From Gnetum montanum (taxonomy: Eukaryota; Streptophyta; Gnetopsida; Gnetales; Gnetaceae), in NCBI GenBank assembly GCA_015680685.1, contig MNCI01002956.1, forward strand, positions 88,840 through 152,839: a stretch of DNA of 64,000 nucleotides. Reading direction: 5' to 3'. This document shows, in pieces, positions 46,054-58,390 of this stretch. The translations under genes were made by a program, and so were the position numbers. Numbering within the stretch: the stretch's first letter is position 1; every line of letters starts with the position of its first letter. The notes under the pieces were generated by a model. It did not search any database. It saw nothing but the letters and a program-made list of their open reading frames with translations, and was not told where the DNA came from.

Positions 46054-48092
46054 ATGGCTACCCCAAGGTAGGTAATTCGAACCAATTTTTCCTTTAGTTT
46101 TAAGCTATTTTCTCTTACTTTTCTTGTCATGGATGGGGCCATTTTCTTCAAATATATGCTGATAGAGGGCATTAAAAAATTTCAATGAAATATTACCTCC
46201 TATTTTGGCCATTTTTACATATATCTAGGGTTCTTTTGGCCTTGGTAGATTTGGTTTTTAAAATTAGGCTTGCTATTTTCATGCTTTTTTCCATAATTTT
46301 TAGGATAGCTTCATTTTCCTTAGATCTAGGATTTAATGTTCATTAAAATTTAATTTTAATGAAATCCTACCCCCTTAGTTTTATGTGTTTTCAAATGCGT
46401 ATCAATTTTTTTTGGCTATTTTGGCTATTTTTCATGGTTATGTTAAGTTAGGTTTTATGAATTTTGAGCTTTTTGGTGATTTTGTATGGAAAAATCAAAT
46501 ACTTTTGTGTATTTGTTTACTAAGAAAATGGCTGCATATTTTTAAAATAAAATGTTATGGATTTTTAGCTCTATGTTTAATCTTTCCAATAGCTATGGTT
46601 TCCTCCAATTTTGGTTTTTAAAACTGAAGTTATAGTTGTTTTCGTAAGGTTGTGTGGTTAGGTTTTTGTGCCATTTTTTAGAATTTCATGTAAATTCGTG
46701 AATTTTTTCTAAGCAAATAGCAAGGGTTTTGACTTTGTTTTTTGTTAGGGCTAGGTGGATTCTAGTCTCAGCTTTCCAAAAAAGGTGGAATCACTCTATT
46801 TGGACTTGAAATGAATTTTTGACAAAGTTTTCACTAAACTTGTGTAAAATGGGGTTTGTACTAATTTTAGATTTTTATCAAAATTAATGAATTGTTTCTG
46901 AATCAACGGTAGGGATTTTGAATTTTTTCAAGCTTGGCTGTATGACTTGATTCATGCTTTCAAATGGTGATGGAATTACTCTGTTTGGAGCTCAAATTAA
47001 TTTTTGGTGAATTTGTTACCACCCTTGCATGAAAGGGGGTTAAGGTTGATGTCAACGATTTTGCTAGTTTTGGTTATGTTTTATCAAAAAACGGTTATGT
47101 GTTCCTAGTTGTGATGATCATGGTTGAAAGGCTCATGATTTCAAGATTCCTTCCATGCTGGAATCATTGAAATCGAAGGTTAGATGAATTTTTAATGATT
47201 TTTCAATCTAAGCTGTGTTAACACGACTAAATTCTCATTGTAGCACTCTACCCTTTTGGAGATGGATGTGGTTGACATGCTTAGAAATCTCTCTTGTGAA
47301 CTTCCATGCCCTTGGGGATGTCATAAAATTTTTTTAATGTTCTAAATTCAATTTTGAAGGCTATAAGTAATTTTTTCTATTTTTGGTAATGTTTATGCTA
47401 ATGGCTATTTTCTAGATTCGAAATTTGGCTATGTGTTAATTGATATGTTATCTAGGCTATAACTCTTTTAGCTATAATGTATAAGGCTATGAAAGGTTGT
47501 AATAATGTTATTATGAATTTCTTGAGCAAACTTGAATGAACACCTTAGAGCTTTTTTATAGAGGATAACTTCACTGCACACTAAGATGTTTTTTCAAACA
47601 TGTTAAGAATTTTTTATCAATCATAATATTTTTTGCTTTTTCATGCAGGGTCTTCTTGAAGCCCATACTCATCATTGTTGAGTTAGTGAGCATCCTATGC
47701 TATATTGGCCAACCTAAGGCTAGTACCCCTTTACCTGACATGACTTTGGACAAGGTCTCACTATGGTTCCAACCAAGGGTAAGGGAATTCCTTTCCTACA
47801 TCCTATAGAATTTCATTGTGATGCTATGGTCACACTTATCTACAAATGTGGCTAGGATCATATTGGAGACACTAATTCCTTGGGCATCTATTCTAATCAC
47901 TAGGTTCATCATTGACAATCCACCTCATAAGACAGTAGGGGAAGCAGCATACATGATTAGCCCATGCTACCTCATGGAGATTTGGACTATGCCAGAGTAT
48001 ATTCAGTACAACACTGATAATACTTTGATGGTGGCACATAAAGTCCACACATTGTTTCAAAACCCACTTGGCATAGTGTACCATCTACAGGA
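46054..48092 (+). pseudogene. aORF-F: 5' part of the antisense gene in element F
   Basis: Exon 2 is clear at 47649-48092: a CAG acceptor, then LKPILIIVELVSILC (copy A: RPILIILEIVGVLC), PLPDMTLDKVSLWF, SHLSTNVARIILETLIPWAS, and VHTLFQNPLGIVYHLQ before a GTAAGC donor. It keeps Trp where I and A both have a stop just before SHL. A short exon 1 may end at 46066 (MATP then GTAGGT), with a T-rich intron of 1.6 kb between. Exons 3-8, protease, gag and PBS are missing: about 100 bp after exon 2 the sequence runs into a partial LTR of F. It is the best preserved exon 2 of the three. Confidence 0.75.
46067..47648 (+). other. T-rich probable intron 1 of aORF-F
   Basis: 1.6 kb, strongly T-rich on the plus strand, as plant introns are, lying between a GTAGGT donor and a TTTTTCATGCAG acceptor. 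It is free of the palindromes that fill the spacer to its left. Short open frames (46385-46621) look like T-rich chance frames (Phe/Leu/Ile-rich). Confidence 0.5.
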
Positions 48093-48189
48093 GTAAGCAT
48101 GGTTGTTATAGTGTTTTTATGTTTTTTTTTTGGCTTTATTGGCTAAACTACCTTTACTAACTTCATTAGTTTTGTGAATTCCTACTAAG

Positions 48190-48972
48190 GTTTATGAACT
48201 CCTACCTTTTGTTGCAAATTGATTGATAGATTAGCTACAAATTTCTACAAAATTATGCCTCATATAGGTCATATCGGTGCCCAAATTTTAGGAATTACCA
48301 TATATAGTAAGTGCCAAACCCCCATGGCCATTCAATTTACTATAAATAGTAACAGGGGCACACCTTCTACGCTAGAAGTAGATCTTCCACATTGAGCATT
48401 CTACCATGCTTGTTGAAGTGGTTGGTCAACCTTGAAGTCATTGGAGTGTAGAAATCTTGCTTATGTGTCTTCCACACTAGGAGCATGTAGTTTCCACTTT
48501 GGGGATGGAGCCTCCACATTGGGAGGAAAGTTCCACATTGAGGGGAAAAGGTTTCCATGCTGTGCATGTAGTCTCCATGCTTGAGCGGTGAAGTTTCCAT
48601 GATGAGGGGGAAACCCCCACTCCTCCACACTAGGGGTAGGTGAGATTTACCAACTTGTAGGTGTTTCCAATGTAGAAAAGTACATAACCCCCCACCCCAT
48701 AAAACCCATCAAATTGTTATTTTTGGCATCCCAAAAAAACATTTTTGACGACCCAAGACTAACTATAGATACTAGATGATCTTTTTCACTTGAGAAATGA
48801 GGCTTTGACCACTTATGAGGCATTTTTTCAACCCCAAAAGTATGAAATATGTGAAATTGCCTCCCATGGATTATAATCTTTACATTTACAAAAAAATTTT
48901 ACCTCAGGTTTCACGAGATGAAAGCTATATGATGAGAAATGGTTATAACATGTGAATTTTTGTGGTGTTCCA
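48190..48972 (-). mobile_element. Element F: 5' LTR, truncated
   Basis: Matches 36790-37559, including CCATGGCCATTC, CTATAAATAGTAACAGGGGC and TTCCACATTGAGC. It ends TTTGTGGTGTTCCA (sense start TGGAACACC). The inner 650 bp of the LTR, the PBS and gag are missing, so a deletion joined the intron of aORF to the middle of the LTR. Confidence 0.75.
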
Positions 48973-49640
48973 AATACATTGAGCTCCAATCTTATTTTGT
49001 TTTATTATTTTTATCATAGCATTTTGTTATATGTCAATCATGCTTCACATGATAATTTTGTAATGTCACTCAAACAACGATCGTACATTCATAGTTAGTA
49101 GCTGGTCATGAATATCTATCATGTTATTGAGTCTATGTAGTCCCACAAGTTTGTAATGACTCTATCCTCATTTTGTTTGAACTCACAAATGAGTTTTCAG
49201 TTAATTGTGATGGTACGATAAAATATTTGATGTAAATGACTATGATATCATATCTACAATATTGTAACTTACTATATGATGTTATAGACATGATGTAGTG
49301 GGTCATGATCATGCCTATAAATACAAGTCCACCTTCATGTTAAGTAACACATTCTAGTCCACCCTTAGTGAAATTCTTGCAATTTGTTTTCTTGAATTTA
49401 GAGTTAGTTGTGAATGGTTGCAATATGATGAATTATAGTTGTACAACATCTTTATTCAAGTGGATTATTCTTGGACACAATTCATGACCAATAATAAAGA
49501 TCGAGGTTGTTATTTATTATTGCACCATCTCACATAGAATAGATTTACATTTCAATATCATTTAATTTTCCATTATTTGTTAAAATGGGCAAATAAGTAC
49601 GATTGGTTTCGAGCATAAAGTTAATTGTTTAGTAACCTAG
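48973..49640 (+). mobile_element. Unassigned LTR-like remnant, left part (target of element B)
   Basis: A possible LTR start TGTTATATGTCAATCATGC (49025) and a TATA box CCTATAAATACAAG (49313) are visible. The sequence continues after element B at 59277-59340, where TTTGGTATTAATTC is faintly like a tRNA-Met primer site. No coding part and no second LTR are visible. It could equally be non-LTR promoter sequence. Confidence 0.3.
49636..49640. repeat. Target site duplication of element B, left copy (CCTAG)
   Basis: CCTAG precedes the left LTR of B and recurs at 59272-59276 after its right LTR. Confidence 0.85.
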
Positions 49641-50526
49641 TGATAAATCGTGTTTTTCATCACTCCGATATCAGGGAGGCTGTGATATCGGATACACGAT
49701 ATCAGGTACAGGATATCATGGCCTAAAATGAAATATCACACATTCGATATTGCAAGGTTACTCTCAGGTCTATAAATATAGTACCCAGATGCACAATTGG
49801 GAGTAAGTTTTTAGCTGTCAATCGCGAAGCTCTTGCAGTTTTTCCATTTGAAAGTTAGAATATTTTCCAAGTGCTCACAGCAAGAGGTCTAAGTGTGAAT
49901 AAATTTTTATTCAAACATTAATGTACCTGAGCACACCATTGTGTTGGAAATAAAGATGAGCACTTTGATCCATTCCTTGTAGCACTTAAGATTTCCTTTC
50001 TTATGCATTTACATATTGTTATTTCTTGCAATTTACATTAATGTTATTTATGAAAAAATTAATTTTTATTAATTAAGAAAATCATTAAATTACACAAGCA
50101 TGACACCTTCATGCATACGTGTAACACTTGGTAGCTCAGAAATGACTAGCGTTTGACAACCCAGTAGTGTTTGCACAAAGTTCAAGATGTGTTCAAGAAG
50201 TGGGAATGATTACTTGTGTTACACTAGATTAAACTATAGTTTACTTAGTAGTTAATCACTCTTATTTTTAATTACTCTTACTTTTATTCTTATTCTAGGT
50301 GAGTAATTCCAAAAAAACATAAAATAATATAAATCATATGCCTTAGTCACACTTAACCATACAATTACATTCCACAAGTGGGATTGGGAAGACAATGAAT
50401 GAACAACATGCACACAATGTTTAGCTCGAGTGTACTTAGTAACTATAGTCTATGGAATTCTACTAGATTGCACGTGAACACTTGTGATTTGTATGACTGG
50501 GTATAGGGGTACCTTGCCACTCATCA
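49641..50526 (+). mobile_element. Element B: 5' LTR (Athila-like)
   Basis: 886 bp, TGATAAATCG to CACTCATCA. It aligns with 58391-59271. A run of ATATC-containing inverted pieces (GATATCGGATACACGATATC, 49684-49703) lies upstream of a TATA-like CTATAAATATAG (near 49770). Related LTRs in the window are E (split) and C (partial). Confidence 0.92.
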
Positions 50527-50527
50527 T

Positions 50528-50545
50528 TGGCATTGTTTTCAGGGA
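50528..50545 (+). promoter_or_regulatory. Primer binding site of element B (tRNA-Asp-like)
   Basis: TGGCATTGTTTTCAGGGA, two bases after the LTR end region, resembles TGGCGCCGTTGCCGGGGA with several changes. Athila-type elements commonly use tRNA-Asp. Confidence 0.7.
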
Positions 50546-50739
50546 CTGTAGTTCTTCGTGCACTATCTAAGCATAGTGAAATTTAGTAACCTCGTTGTTC
50601 GAACCCTAAGAGTCAAATATTATGAAAAAAATTTATTATTATTATTATTAAATTAAATATCAAATGCACACTATTTATTAACACAAAATATCTTCTTCTC
50701 ATAGGAGCCCATCTCCACCTAAGGCAATTCAAGTACCTC

Positions 50740-52975
50740 AACAATACTATGTGGTATATGCTCATCCTAATGAGTATGTGCCAAACTTTACCTTCATCTT
50801 ACATCAAGATGAACTAATGTGGTGGCATGATATGGAAGGCAACATTATGTTTCCACTTGACCGATCTATTCCAGCAATGCTCTAGCTAATGCTAGCATGA
50901 CATAGGCTTCAACATCTCCATGGAGAATATGAGATGTGAGATCCTGACTCAAGGGACTATCATCCCATTGAAGCACAAAGATTAAGGAATCAGTAGCTAG
51001 AGCACCAACATGAGCTTATGAAGGGTAAGGGGTCAAACATCTTTCCACATCTGCTTGGTCCAATTGATGAAGGTGATCACTTCTTTAGAGATTCTCCTCT
51101 CTTTGACTTTGTTCAAGGAGCCCTCAACCAAAATGTACAATCCATAGTTCATAATCTAGGTTTTGGTCAAAACAAATCCAATGAAAAAAATGGATCCGAA
51201 GAAGCAAGTTAAGAAACGGGAGACAAAGGAAATCATGATCACGATCATGGTTGCAAGCATCAAAGGAAGGAAGATAGGCATCAGTGTGGAGTAAGTTCCA
51301 CTTCTTCTTCCCTTTCATCATATTCTTCTTCTTCATTAGGTTTAGATCATGGATGTAGATGAAATAACCATGATGAAGGTGATCAATGGGACTAGAATAA
51401 TAGAAAGGATTGTTGGGATAGTCATGAACAAAGATGTGGGCAATCTAGGGAGGCCCAACATCAAGAAAGAAGGGCTAGAAGGGAACATCGTAGGCACCAC
51501 CATCATGGCCTTGATGAACTTCTAATTACTACTTTGGGCATGTTAAATATTACAAAGGCTATGAGGATTCCAACAAGGCATGTCAAGGATAGTAGAATAA
51601 AGAGGTTAGATATGAACAACATCCCTCAGTTCAAGGAATCATATGATGCAAATCCACAAAATCATCTCCAGGGCTTCCAAGATGCATGTGCCTTGTAAAA
51701 CATTGAAAATGACTGGCAAAAGTTGAAATTATTTCCAAGGAAACTTATAAAAAAAGCAAAAAGTTGGTATCAATCCTTGGAACTAGAAACGATCAGGCGA
51801 TATAGTAAGATGTTGGAACTATTCAATGACAAATATTAAACGTACTCCAAAGTATCCAATCTAAGGAAAAATTTCAAGGGTGAAAACAAGGGAATCATGA
51901 GCCCTTGGATGCTACTATTGGTCGATACTACTCCCTATTGCATAGGTTTCCTAGCCATGGATATCTCAACTTGATTAGCTTTTCCATATCGTAGATGGAT
52001 TGACAGAGTTGAGCACCTATCGAATTCAAAATTTAATTAAGCAGGTAGCCAAAAAAGAGGATGAGCTAAGAAAATGTGAAATTGTAGAAGAATACAACAA
52101 AGATCCTTCTATTCAAAAAAAGGGAATCAGATTTTGTGAAAATGAGGATGAATTCACCAAAGATGAGGTGGTTAACCAGAAAACCTTGCCATTCCAAAAA
52201 ATTGTAATCAGAGATCAAGGCTAAGGTTAACTAATTATGGGACTCCATGGACAATAAGTTTCAAGTTGTTCTAAAAATTTCTGAAGAGTTCAAGAAGCAA
52301 GGTGATGAGCGAGAGCATCTGAGAAGGAAGCTAAACATGTCAAATCTAAGAGTAAAGGTAAGATAGCTGCGATAGAGATGGCTACGGATAGCGATTCAAA
52401 TGATGGTGGTGGATGTGATGTCTACCAATATGAACATCCTAAGGGATGTTGTTCAGTTGTACCACACTTGCAGGAATCTAGGATGTATGCCTTACATCCA
52501 TGACTTGCACAAAGGAAAATGTCCAAAAGATTACCTTATCCACAAGGGAATCCTTGACAACTCCACCAACTGCAGTAGTACTACCCAAGTGGAACTCCTC
52601 TACAACCCTATGAATTGTACTAGCAATGGCAACAACCACAGCCACCTCCAAGATAGTAATACCCTTACTAGCAACCAGGTCCCTATGATTACTATGTTAA
52701 GCAATCTTCTTCTCCAAGGGACTCCTCTAGTCATATTTCTGCTTACCACTCTGATCACTACCCTCCTGAAACATACCAATTACCCTATACAAGGATGGAT
52801 ACCACCTACTACCCTTATGTACCTCTTGTCCCTACACCTACTCCTCCACCTCCTGCACAACTACTGCTTGCTTCGTCCATGCAAGGTGAATTGCCTGCAC
52901 AACCACAACAAAAGAACACTATGAGGGCAGTTAGCTTGCAATCAGTTAACCCATCTAATGGGTCAAAACCATGAA
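50740..52975 (+). pseudogene. Element B: gag
   Basis: Plus strand, several frames. An N-terminal block YYVVYAHPNEYVPNFTF and MEGNIMFPLDRSIPAM is followed by an open stretch 51018-51212 (FVQGALNQNVQSIVHNLGFG), a Ser-rich and then His/Arg-rich region, and the Retrotrans_gag core at 51614-51840 (NPQNHLQGFQDACAL, NDWQKLKLFPRKLIKKAKSW, MLELFNDKY). The C-terminal part is rich in Pro, Gln and Tyr (52590-52900, PPETYQLPY, PTPTPPPPAQ). Upstream near 50703 a TTCTCATAG might be a splice acceptor. Many stops and frameshifts; it is a dead copy. Confidence 0.8.
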
Positions 52976-53089
52976 TAAAGCCCTTGGAAACATTAGTGGT
53001 TGGTAACCCTACTCCTCCATCTTCCTCTATTTCCTCTCTATCTAAGTCCCCTTCAAACCAAAATCCCTCTTGAATCCATACTTTAATGT

Positions 53090-53540
53090 TGACACATGTT
53101 GTATCTGATTAGATTTGAGCTAGTAACCTACCTAGAAATTTAGCTAATCCTTGGAGTCCCCTAGTTTACTTGCAAATTGCTAGGAATGAGACTTGCAAAG
53201 CTCTTCTTAACTCTAGTTTTGGTGTTAACCTAATCTCACATGAGATGTACATAATGTAGAACCTTCCTCCTTTGAGGAAGAGTAACATCCAACTGAAACT
53301 AGTAGACTAGTCCATCATTGTTCCATTGGGACTAGTTGAAGACATCATCACCATTGTTTGTGGGTGGTCATATCCCATTGATTTCCTAGTAATCAAAGTG
53401 GAAAATTGCAAAGGGGAGTTTCCAATTATTATGGGAAGGGTGTGGCTAACTACTGTTGATGCCAAAATGGACATTAGAAATATTTCCTTAGAAATATCAA
53501 AAGAAAATGAATTTGGGAAGATCTAGAAGAAGAGAGTTCC
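53090..53540 (+). pseudogene. Element B: aspartic protease region
   Basis: Plus strand. The best part is 53326-53526: GLVEDIITIVCGWSYPIDFL, then FPIIMGRVWLTTVDAKMDIR, the equivalent of the PLILGRPWLATA block that ends plant gypsy proteases. The active-site part upstream (53205-53240: ALLNSSFGVNLI) has lost its D-S/T-G motif. A stop follows ISKENEFGKI. Confidence 0.75.
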
Positions 53541-53869
53541 ATGTATTGTGTACAGCAATTCAGGGTGCCATTGTGTGTAGAAGTTATGGTTAGTAAAGCA
53601 AACATCTATCTATGCATGCAAGTAGTATGCACCAGATGCTGATATCTAAAGATGTCTGTACACAACAACCACAAAACAAGAAGGCACCTAGTGGCTAACA
53701 GTTGATACTAGCAACAGTACATTATGCATGAAACTAACTAAGGGCCTAATGTATGAGTACATTGCAAGTATGGATGAACTCAAGTAAGTTCATCACCAAC
53801 TCTCCAAAGGAGCAAATGATAATGTCAATTGGGATGAGTTGGAAATTTTTGACAAATTTAAATAAGAGC
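53541..53869 (+). other. Element B: protease-RT linker, decayed
   Basis: About 330 bp of broken coding sequence joining protease to RT. No domain can be recognised. Confidence 0.5.
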
Positions 53870-54890
53870 CCCTTGAATTGAAAATGCTACCAGTTAGAAT
53901 GGAGTACATATTTTTGAAAAATGGGAGGCCAGTTATTATTAATGCCAAGCTTGCTACAGAACAGAAGAGAAAATTGATAAAAGTTGTAGAAAAATGGTCA
54001 GCAGCCTTCGCTTGGTCATATTCCAAACTTATTCGGATAGATCCAAGAATATGCCAACATTGAATATACACTAACCCTATCATTAAGCCGAAATGACAAC
54101 CACAACGACGTTTGAATCCCAAGTTAAAATAGATTGTTAAAGAGAAGATTGAATAACTCCTCAAGGCAAGATTCATCTACCTTGTCACAAATAGTGAGAG
54201 GATCAATCCACTCGTAATCGTTCCAAAGAAAGAGGGAAAATAGCAAGTGTGCATTGATTTTCGACTACCAAACATGGCATCTTTCAAGGATCATTTTTTG
54301 TTACCTTTCATTGACCAAGTGATGGACACCATTTTGGGGCATAGCGTTTATAGCTTTCTCGATGATTATAATGGCTATAACCAAATTCAAATTGCACCAA
54401 AGGGCCAAGCAAAGAAAATTTTCATAAGTCCTTGGGGAACTTTTGCTTACCAAAAAATTCCATTTGGTCTATGCAATGCACTAGCCATGTTTCAACGATT
54501 AGTTCTTAGCATTTTCCAATAGCAAATTGGTAGTGGGGTAGAAGTTTTTAAGGATGATTTTTCTACCTATGGATCTATGTTCGGGCAAGCCCTAGACATC
54601 TTGAGCAAGTGTTGAAATAATGTGTCGAAACAAACCTTTGACTCAATTGGCAAAAGAGCCATCTTATGGTCTAGGAAGGCACAATCTCGGGGCATCACAT
54701 CTCAAAGGTAGGAATTGAGGTTGATCCTAAAAAAATAAGGATCATCCAAGGAATAACTTGGCAACCTAAAACAGTCAAAGAAATTTGATCATTCCTTGGT
54801 CATACTGGCTACTATCGGTGATTCATCAAGAATTTTTTCAAAATTGCCAAGCCATTGGTAGAATTGACAAAGAAGGATGCATCATTCGTC
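53870..54890 (+). pseudogene. Element B: reverse transcriptase
   Basis: Plus strand. Lead-in LKMLPVRMEYIFLKNGRPVI and WSAAFAWSYSKLIRIDPRIC; fingers NPLVIVPKKEGK then VCIDFRLPNMASFKDHFLLP; FIDQVMDTILGHSVYSFLDD; YNGYNQIQIAP; SPWGTFAYQKIPFGLCNALA; catalytic box VEVFKDDFSTYG, where FMDD has become FKDD. The FMDDFS form of the box, rather than YMDD, is typical of Athila. After 54620 the frame is lost, though HSLVILATIGDSSRIFS-type pieces show the connection part. Confidence 0.88.
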
Positions 54891-55350
54891 TAGACCCCTA
54901 CATGTGAATCAGCATTTCAACAGTTGAAGTAAAAGCTTGTTGAAACTCCCATTATTCAAGCACTAGATTATTCCAGACCATTTCATGTAATGACTGATGC
55001 ATCGAATTATGCTTTGGGGGTAGTGCTTACACAAATGGATGATCAGAAATGTCCATATTACATTCATTGTGTAATCCAAAGCATCAAAGGTGCACAACTA
55101 AACTACACCACCATAGAAAAGGAGTTGATGGTAGTGGTGTTTGCTTTAGAAAAGTTCAGGCACTATTTTCTTAGCTATTAAGTGTTTGTGCAAAAAGATC
55201 ATAGCACCATCAGATTTCTAATGAAAAAACCAACGATGAGCCCTCGTGTCATATGGTGGCTCATGATTTTGTAGGAGTTTGATCTCATGATGGTATATTG
55301 TAAAGATGTGGAGAATGTGGTTGCAGATCACTTATCATGACTAAGATGGG
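54890..55350 (+). pseudogene. Element B: RNase H domain
   Basis: Plus strand, in frame +3 from 54990: FHVMTDASNYALGVVLTQMD, AQLNYTTIEKELMVVVFALE, KFRHYFLSY, then a stop and VFVQKDHSTIRFLMKKP and ENVVADHLS at 55310-55338. Asp (TDAS), Glu (EKEL) and Asp (KDHS in place of TDHS; VADHLS) are visible. There is no second, archaeal-type RNase H, unlike elements A and F. Confidence 0.85.
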
Positions 55351-55559
55351 ATGACAAGGACAAAGAGAGTCCTTTATGTGATCAATTCCCTAATGAATCT
55401 CTCCTTGCAGGTGCTATTAATGCACAAATTCCCAATGAACCAAAATGTTATTATACCATCCTCAACAATCTGCTCAAGCAAGGATTGTCGTAAGGGCTGG
55501 ACACTAGAAAGAAACAATAGTTTCTTCACTAGGTCAAATATTTCATGGAGATTAATGAG

Positions 55560-56290
55560 AACCTTTACAAGGTTTGTCCTGATGGCCTGGTACATTGGTG
55601 TATCCCTGATATCGATCAACTTTGCATTCTTTAGAATGGTCATGAAGGTCCTTATGGGGGCCATTATACTGGGAGATGCATGGCCATAAAAATCCTCATT
55701 GCAGGGTATTATTGGCCAATAATCTTCAGGCATGCACATCAATTCTTCTACATTTGTGATCACTAACAGAGGGATGGTGGAATGACAACTCAAATGGAGG
55801 GGTCACAACAATGGATACAACCTCTTGAACCATTCAGCATTTGGGGCATTGACTTTATGGGTCCCATTGCAGCTTTATCAAATGGAAAGGCATATATAAT
55901 AGTTGCAGTTGACTATTGTACCAAGTGGGTAGAAGCAGTAGTCATCGCTGACTATACATCCACCACTGCTATTTGATTTGTATAACAAAACATTGTAAAC
56001 AAGTTTGGTGTACATCGTGCGTTAATTTTTGATAATGGAACTCAACAAGAAACATCATGATCTCAAAATAAGAAAAGTCAAGTTTCAACCAGGAGACAAG
56101 GTTCTTTATTAGAATCCTATATATGTACCCCAATGAACCAAGTTTCAAACATTGTGGAAAGGACCTTACATCATTGATGAGACTTTTTCATCTAGGGTCA
56201 TGATCATCTACAAACCTGATAGCCCAAACAAAAAACAATTAGTTAACATTCAACAAATAAAACCTTTCCATGATCCCAAGCCAATCAACA
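55560..56290 (+). pseudogene. Element B: integrase with internal deletion
   Basis: Plus strand. Zinc domain GHEGPYGGHYTGRCMAIKIL and FFYICDH with the last Cys lost; core FSIWGIDFMGPIAALSNGKA, YCTKWVEAVVIADYTSTTAI, and LIFDNGTQQE at about 56020-56050. Right after the second Asp the sequence jumps to KKHHDLKIRKVKFQPGDKVL, the start of the C-terminal domain, and ends LWKGPYIIDETFSS and IKPFHDPK. About 100 codons of the core with the third catalytic Glu are missing, so integrase was dead by deletion as well as by stops. Confidence 0.85.
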
Positions 56291-56299
56291 CAACAAACA

Positions 56300-58375
56300 C
56301 CTCGTTAGATGGACAACAATGCTCAATCTTTCAGATCTCTCCCTTCCAAACTTGTCATGGGGGAGATGGCCATCCATACTAACACCTTAGGCAACTCCTC
56401 AGTTTTTAACTTTTTTGTTTTACACATTTTTTGTTTTACAACTTTTTGCTTTAATCTTCCTTTTTTTACATCTTTATTTTACATATTTTTATTTTTAAGG
56501 TTATTGGTTTTCCCTTAGTTTTTGCTTTCCACCATTGTTAATATATTCAATAATTATTATCTACTCTTTTACATTCTTTTATGGTTATGTTTGCCTCTAT
56601 TTGATATGTTTCTCTACTTTTTTGTTAATAAGGTGGTAGGTACAATGGTAATGCACTACTTTATGGTGGTATGTTTTATTTGTAATTTGATTATTGATGT
56701 TTGGTTTCTAATGTTGAATGTTGTTACAGATAACTGGGATGTGGTTTCTTTTCATGTAACAGGCTGTGAATCCACATCATCCACCCATCCACATACTCTA
56801 TGGTTTTTCTTATTTTGGAAGCATGCAGTCTCTTCTTCATTAATGCAACTTTAATAAATTGATGACTTGTATAGTTTTCGGAATTGGCAAGGAATCAAAG
56901 GTTTGGACAGGGTGTGACTTCAAAGGGATGCAGTATTCTTTGTGTTTTTCTATTTTGCTATGTGCAGGAGTGTTCTTGTAAGCTTCTCATCGTTCCGTGT
57001 GATTTCATAATATGAAGTCTAATAAGTCCTTGCAAGGTGTGGTCATCATCATAAAAAAAAAGATGAAGATTCAAAGCACATTCCTTGAATAAAATAAATG
57101 CAAAAAATGCATGGGTCTTTGCATGGTGTGGTTCCCATTCAAAAAGAAAATAACATGGGAATTCAAAGCACACCCCTTAAACCAAATAAAAAGGGCTACA
57201 AGCACTAGTTATGAGACTTGCCTTGTCTCTACTAACTAAGGCCCTTTCTCACTTCCTATCTTCACTCCAATTTGGAACAGTGGTTGTTTTGTGGGAGCAT
57301 TCTTATGTCTCAGGGGATGGACTTGCCTTAGAATGTTGATATGAAGTCACTGAAAGTGGTTAGTGTTGATCTAGATTGAGAAAGGATCCTACCAAGTTAA
57401 TTAATCACAAACTTCACAAGGGATTGCATATGACCATAATTAGGGACTCTATTCCACTCTCTCTATCATCCATCTATGCTTTCCATGTCTCACCTCACTG
57501 CTAGTTTCATGTTTTGATTCAATGTTCCAGTTTGATGTGTCGGATTTCTTAGTCAGTTACTTTTGGGTTTTGGTACTTAATTTTTCGTAACCATTAATCA
57601 TCCATGGTGCCCACAGACACCTTGGTTTGAAGTTATGCAAGGGCATAAAAGGCATGTGCCTGCTTTGGGGAGGACCCACTTGCATATCTTTTGGTTTGGT
57701 TAAGTTAAGTTCTTTACCCTTAGACATTGTTACAATCAAATTCTTTCTATTTACCCCATCCGTTTCATCCAATTGTACGCACCTTCACAACTATTTGTAA
57801 TGAATTCCTTTTTATTGTTGTGAATACCCTCTTTCTAGTACTCCTTCTGTTAAGATTTTTCTAAATTGTATGAATCGCTTCTCTTATTTAACTCATTCAT
57901 CAGTCTTTCTACTAACAACATTAAGCAACCAATCTATCACAATTACAACCTGGCTAGATAAAATCACTAATAAAATAAGGTACTCAGCCATTATCTGTTG
58001 CACTATAAATACTAATCCTTGGTTTTGTTGTGATTGCAGTGGGAAGCGTGGACTAGAAGTGGGACTATCATCACCAAAGAGGATGCAACCATATCACTCA
58101 CAAAAGATTATTCATGACCACTAGATCTTTTCTATCTCTCCCTCATTCTTCTGATACCAAAAGGGGTTGGATGTTCTTTGGATCCATTGGTGTTCTTTCC
58201 TATTATCATGAACACCTAATGTTGTACACCACTGTAATATTGTATGCTCGGGCACTTTTGTATTTGTCTATTTTCTCTGTGTCACTCTGCATGTTAGTCA
58301 AGTAAGTCCACGTCCTCTCTTATATTTTGTAAATGACTTGTTCCTCTTCTTCTATACTTGAGGACGAATTTTCAT
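56300..58375 (+). other. Element B: stretch between integrase and 3' LTR, no env frame seen
   Basis: Two kb. Directly behind integrase is a T-rich run (56400-56520) like the one at 63680-63780 in element C. Athila elements often carry an env-like frame here; only short hydrophobic chance frames are present (56522-56854). The end has TTGAGGACGAATTTTC (58360), a common lead-in to the PPT in this group. Confidence 0.6.
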
Positions 58376-58390
58376 TCAGTTGTGGGGGTA
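58376..58390 (+). promoter_or_regulatory. Element B: polypurine tract
   Basis: TTGTGGGGGTA directly before the TG of the 3' LTR, in the form usual for plant gypsy elements. Confidence 0.8.

Noticed and set aside
49684-49770. ATATC inverted pieces in LTR B as ends of a DNA transposon
   Set aside because: They lie inside both LTRs of B at the same place and are part of the LTR promoter region; no transposase is present.
52400-52924. 174-codon plus frame in element B
   Set aside because: Out of frame with the Pro/Gln/Tyr-rich Gag tail; the Leu/Thr-rich reading has no match in C or D.
53793-54176. 127-codon minus-strand frame with hydrophobic segments
   Set aside because: It lies over the RT lead-in of element B, which is well supported on the plus strand.
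56522-56854. Hydrophobic frame as a possible env-like gene of element B
   Set aside because: Phe/Leu-rich because the DNA is T-rich; it has no signal peptide, cleavage or fusion pattern and no counterpart elsewhere in the window.
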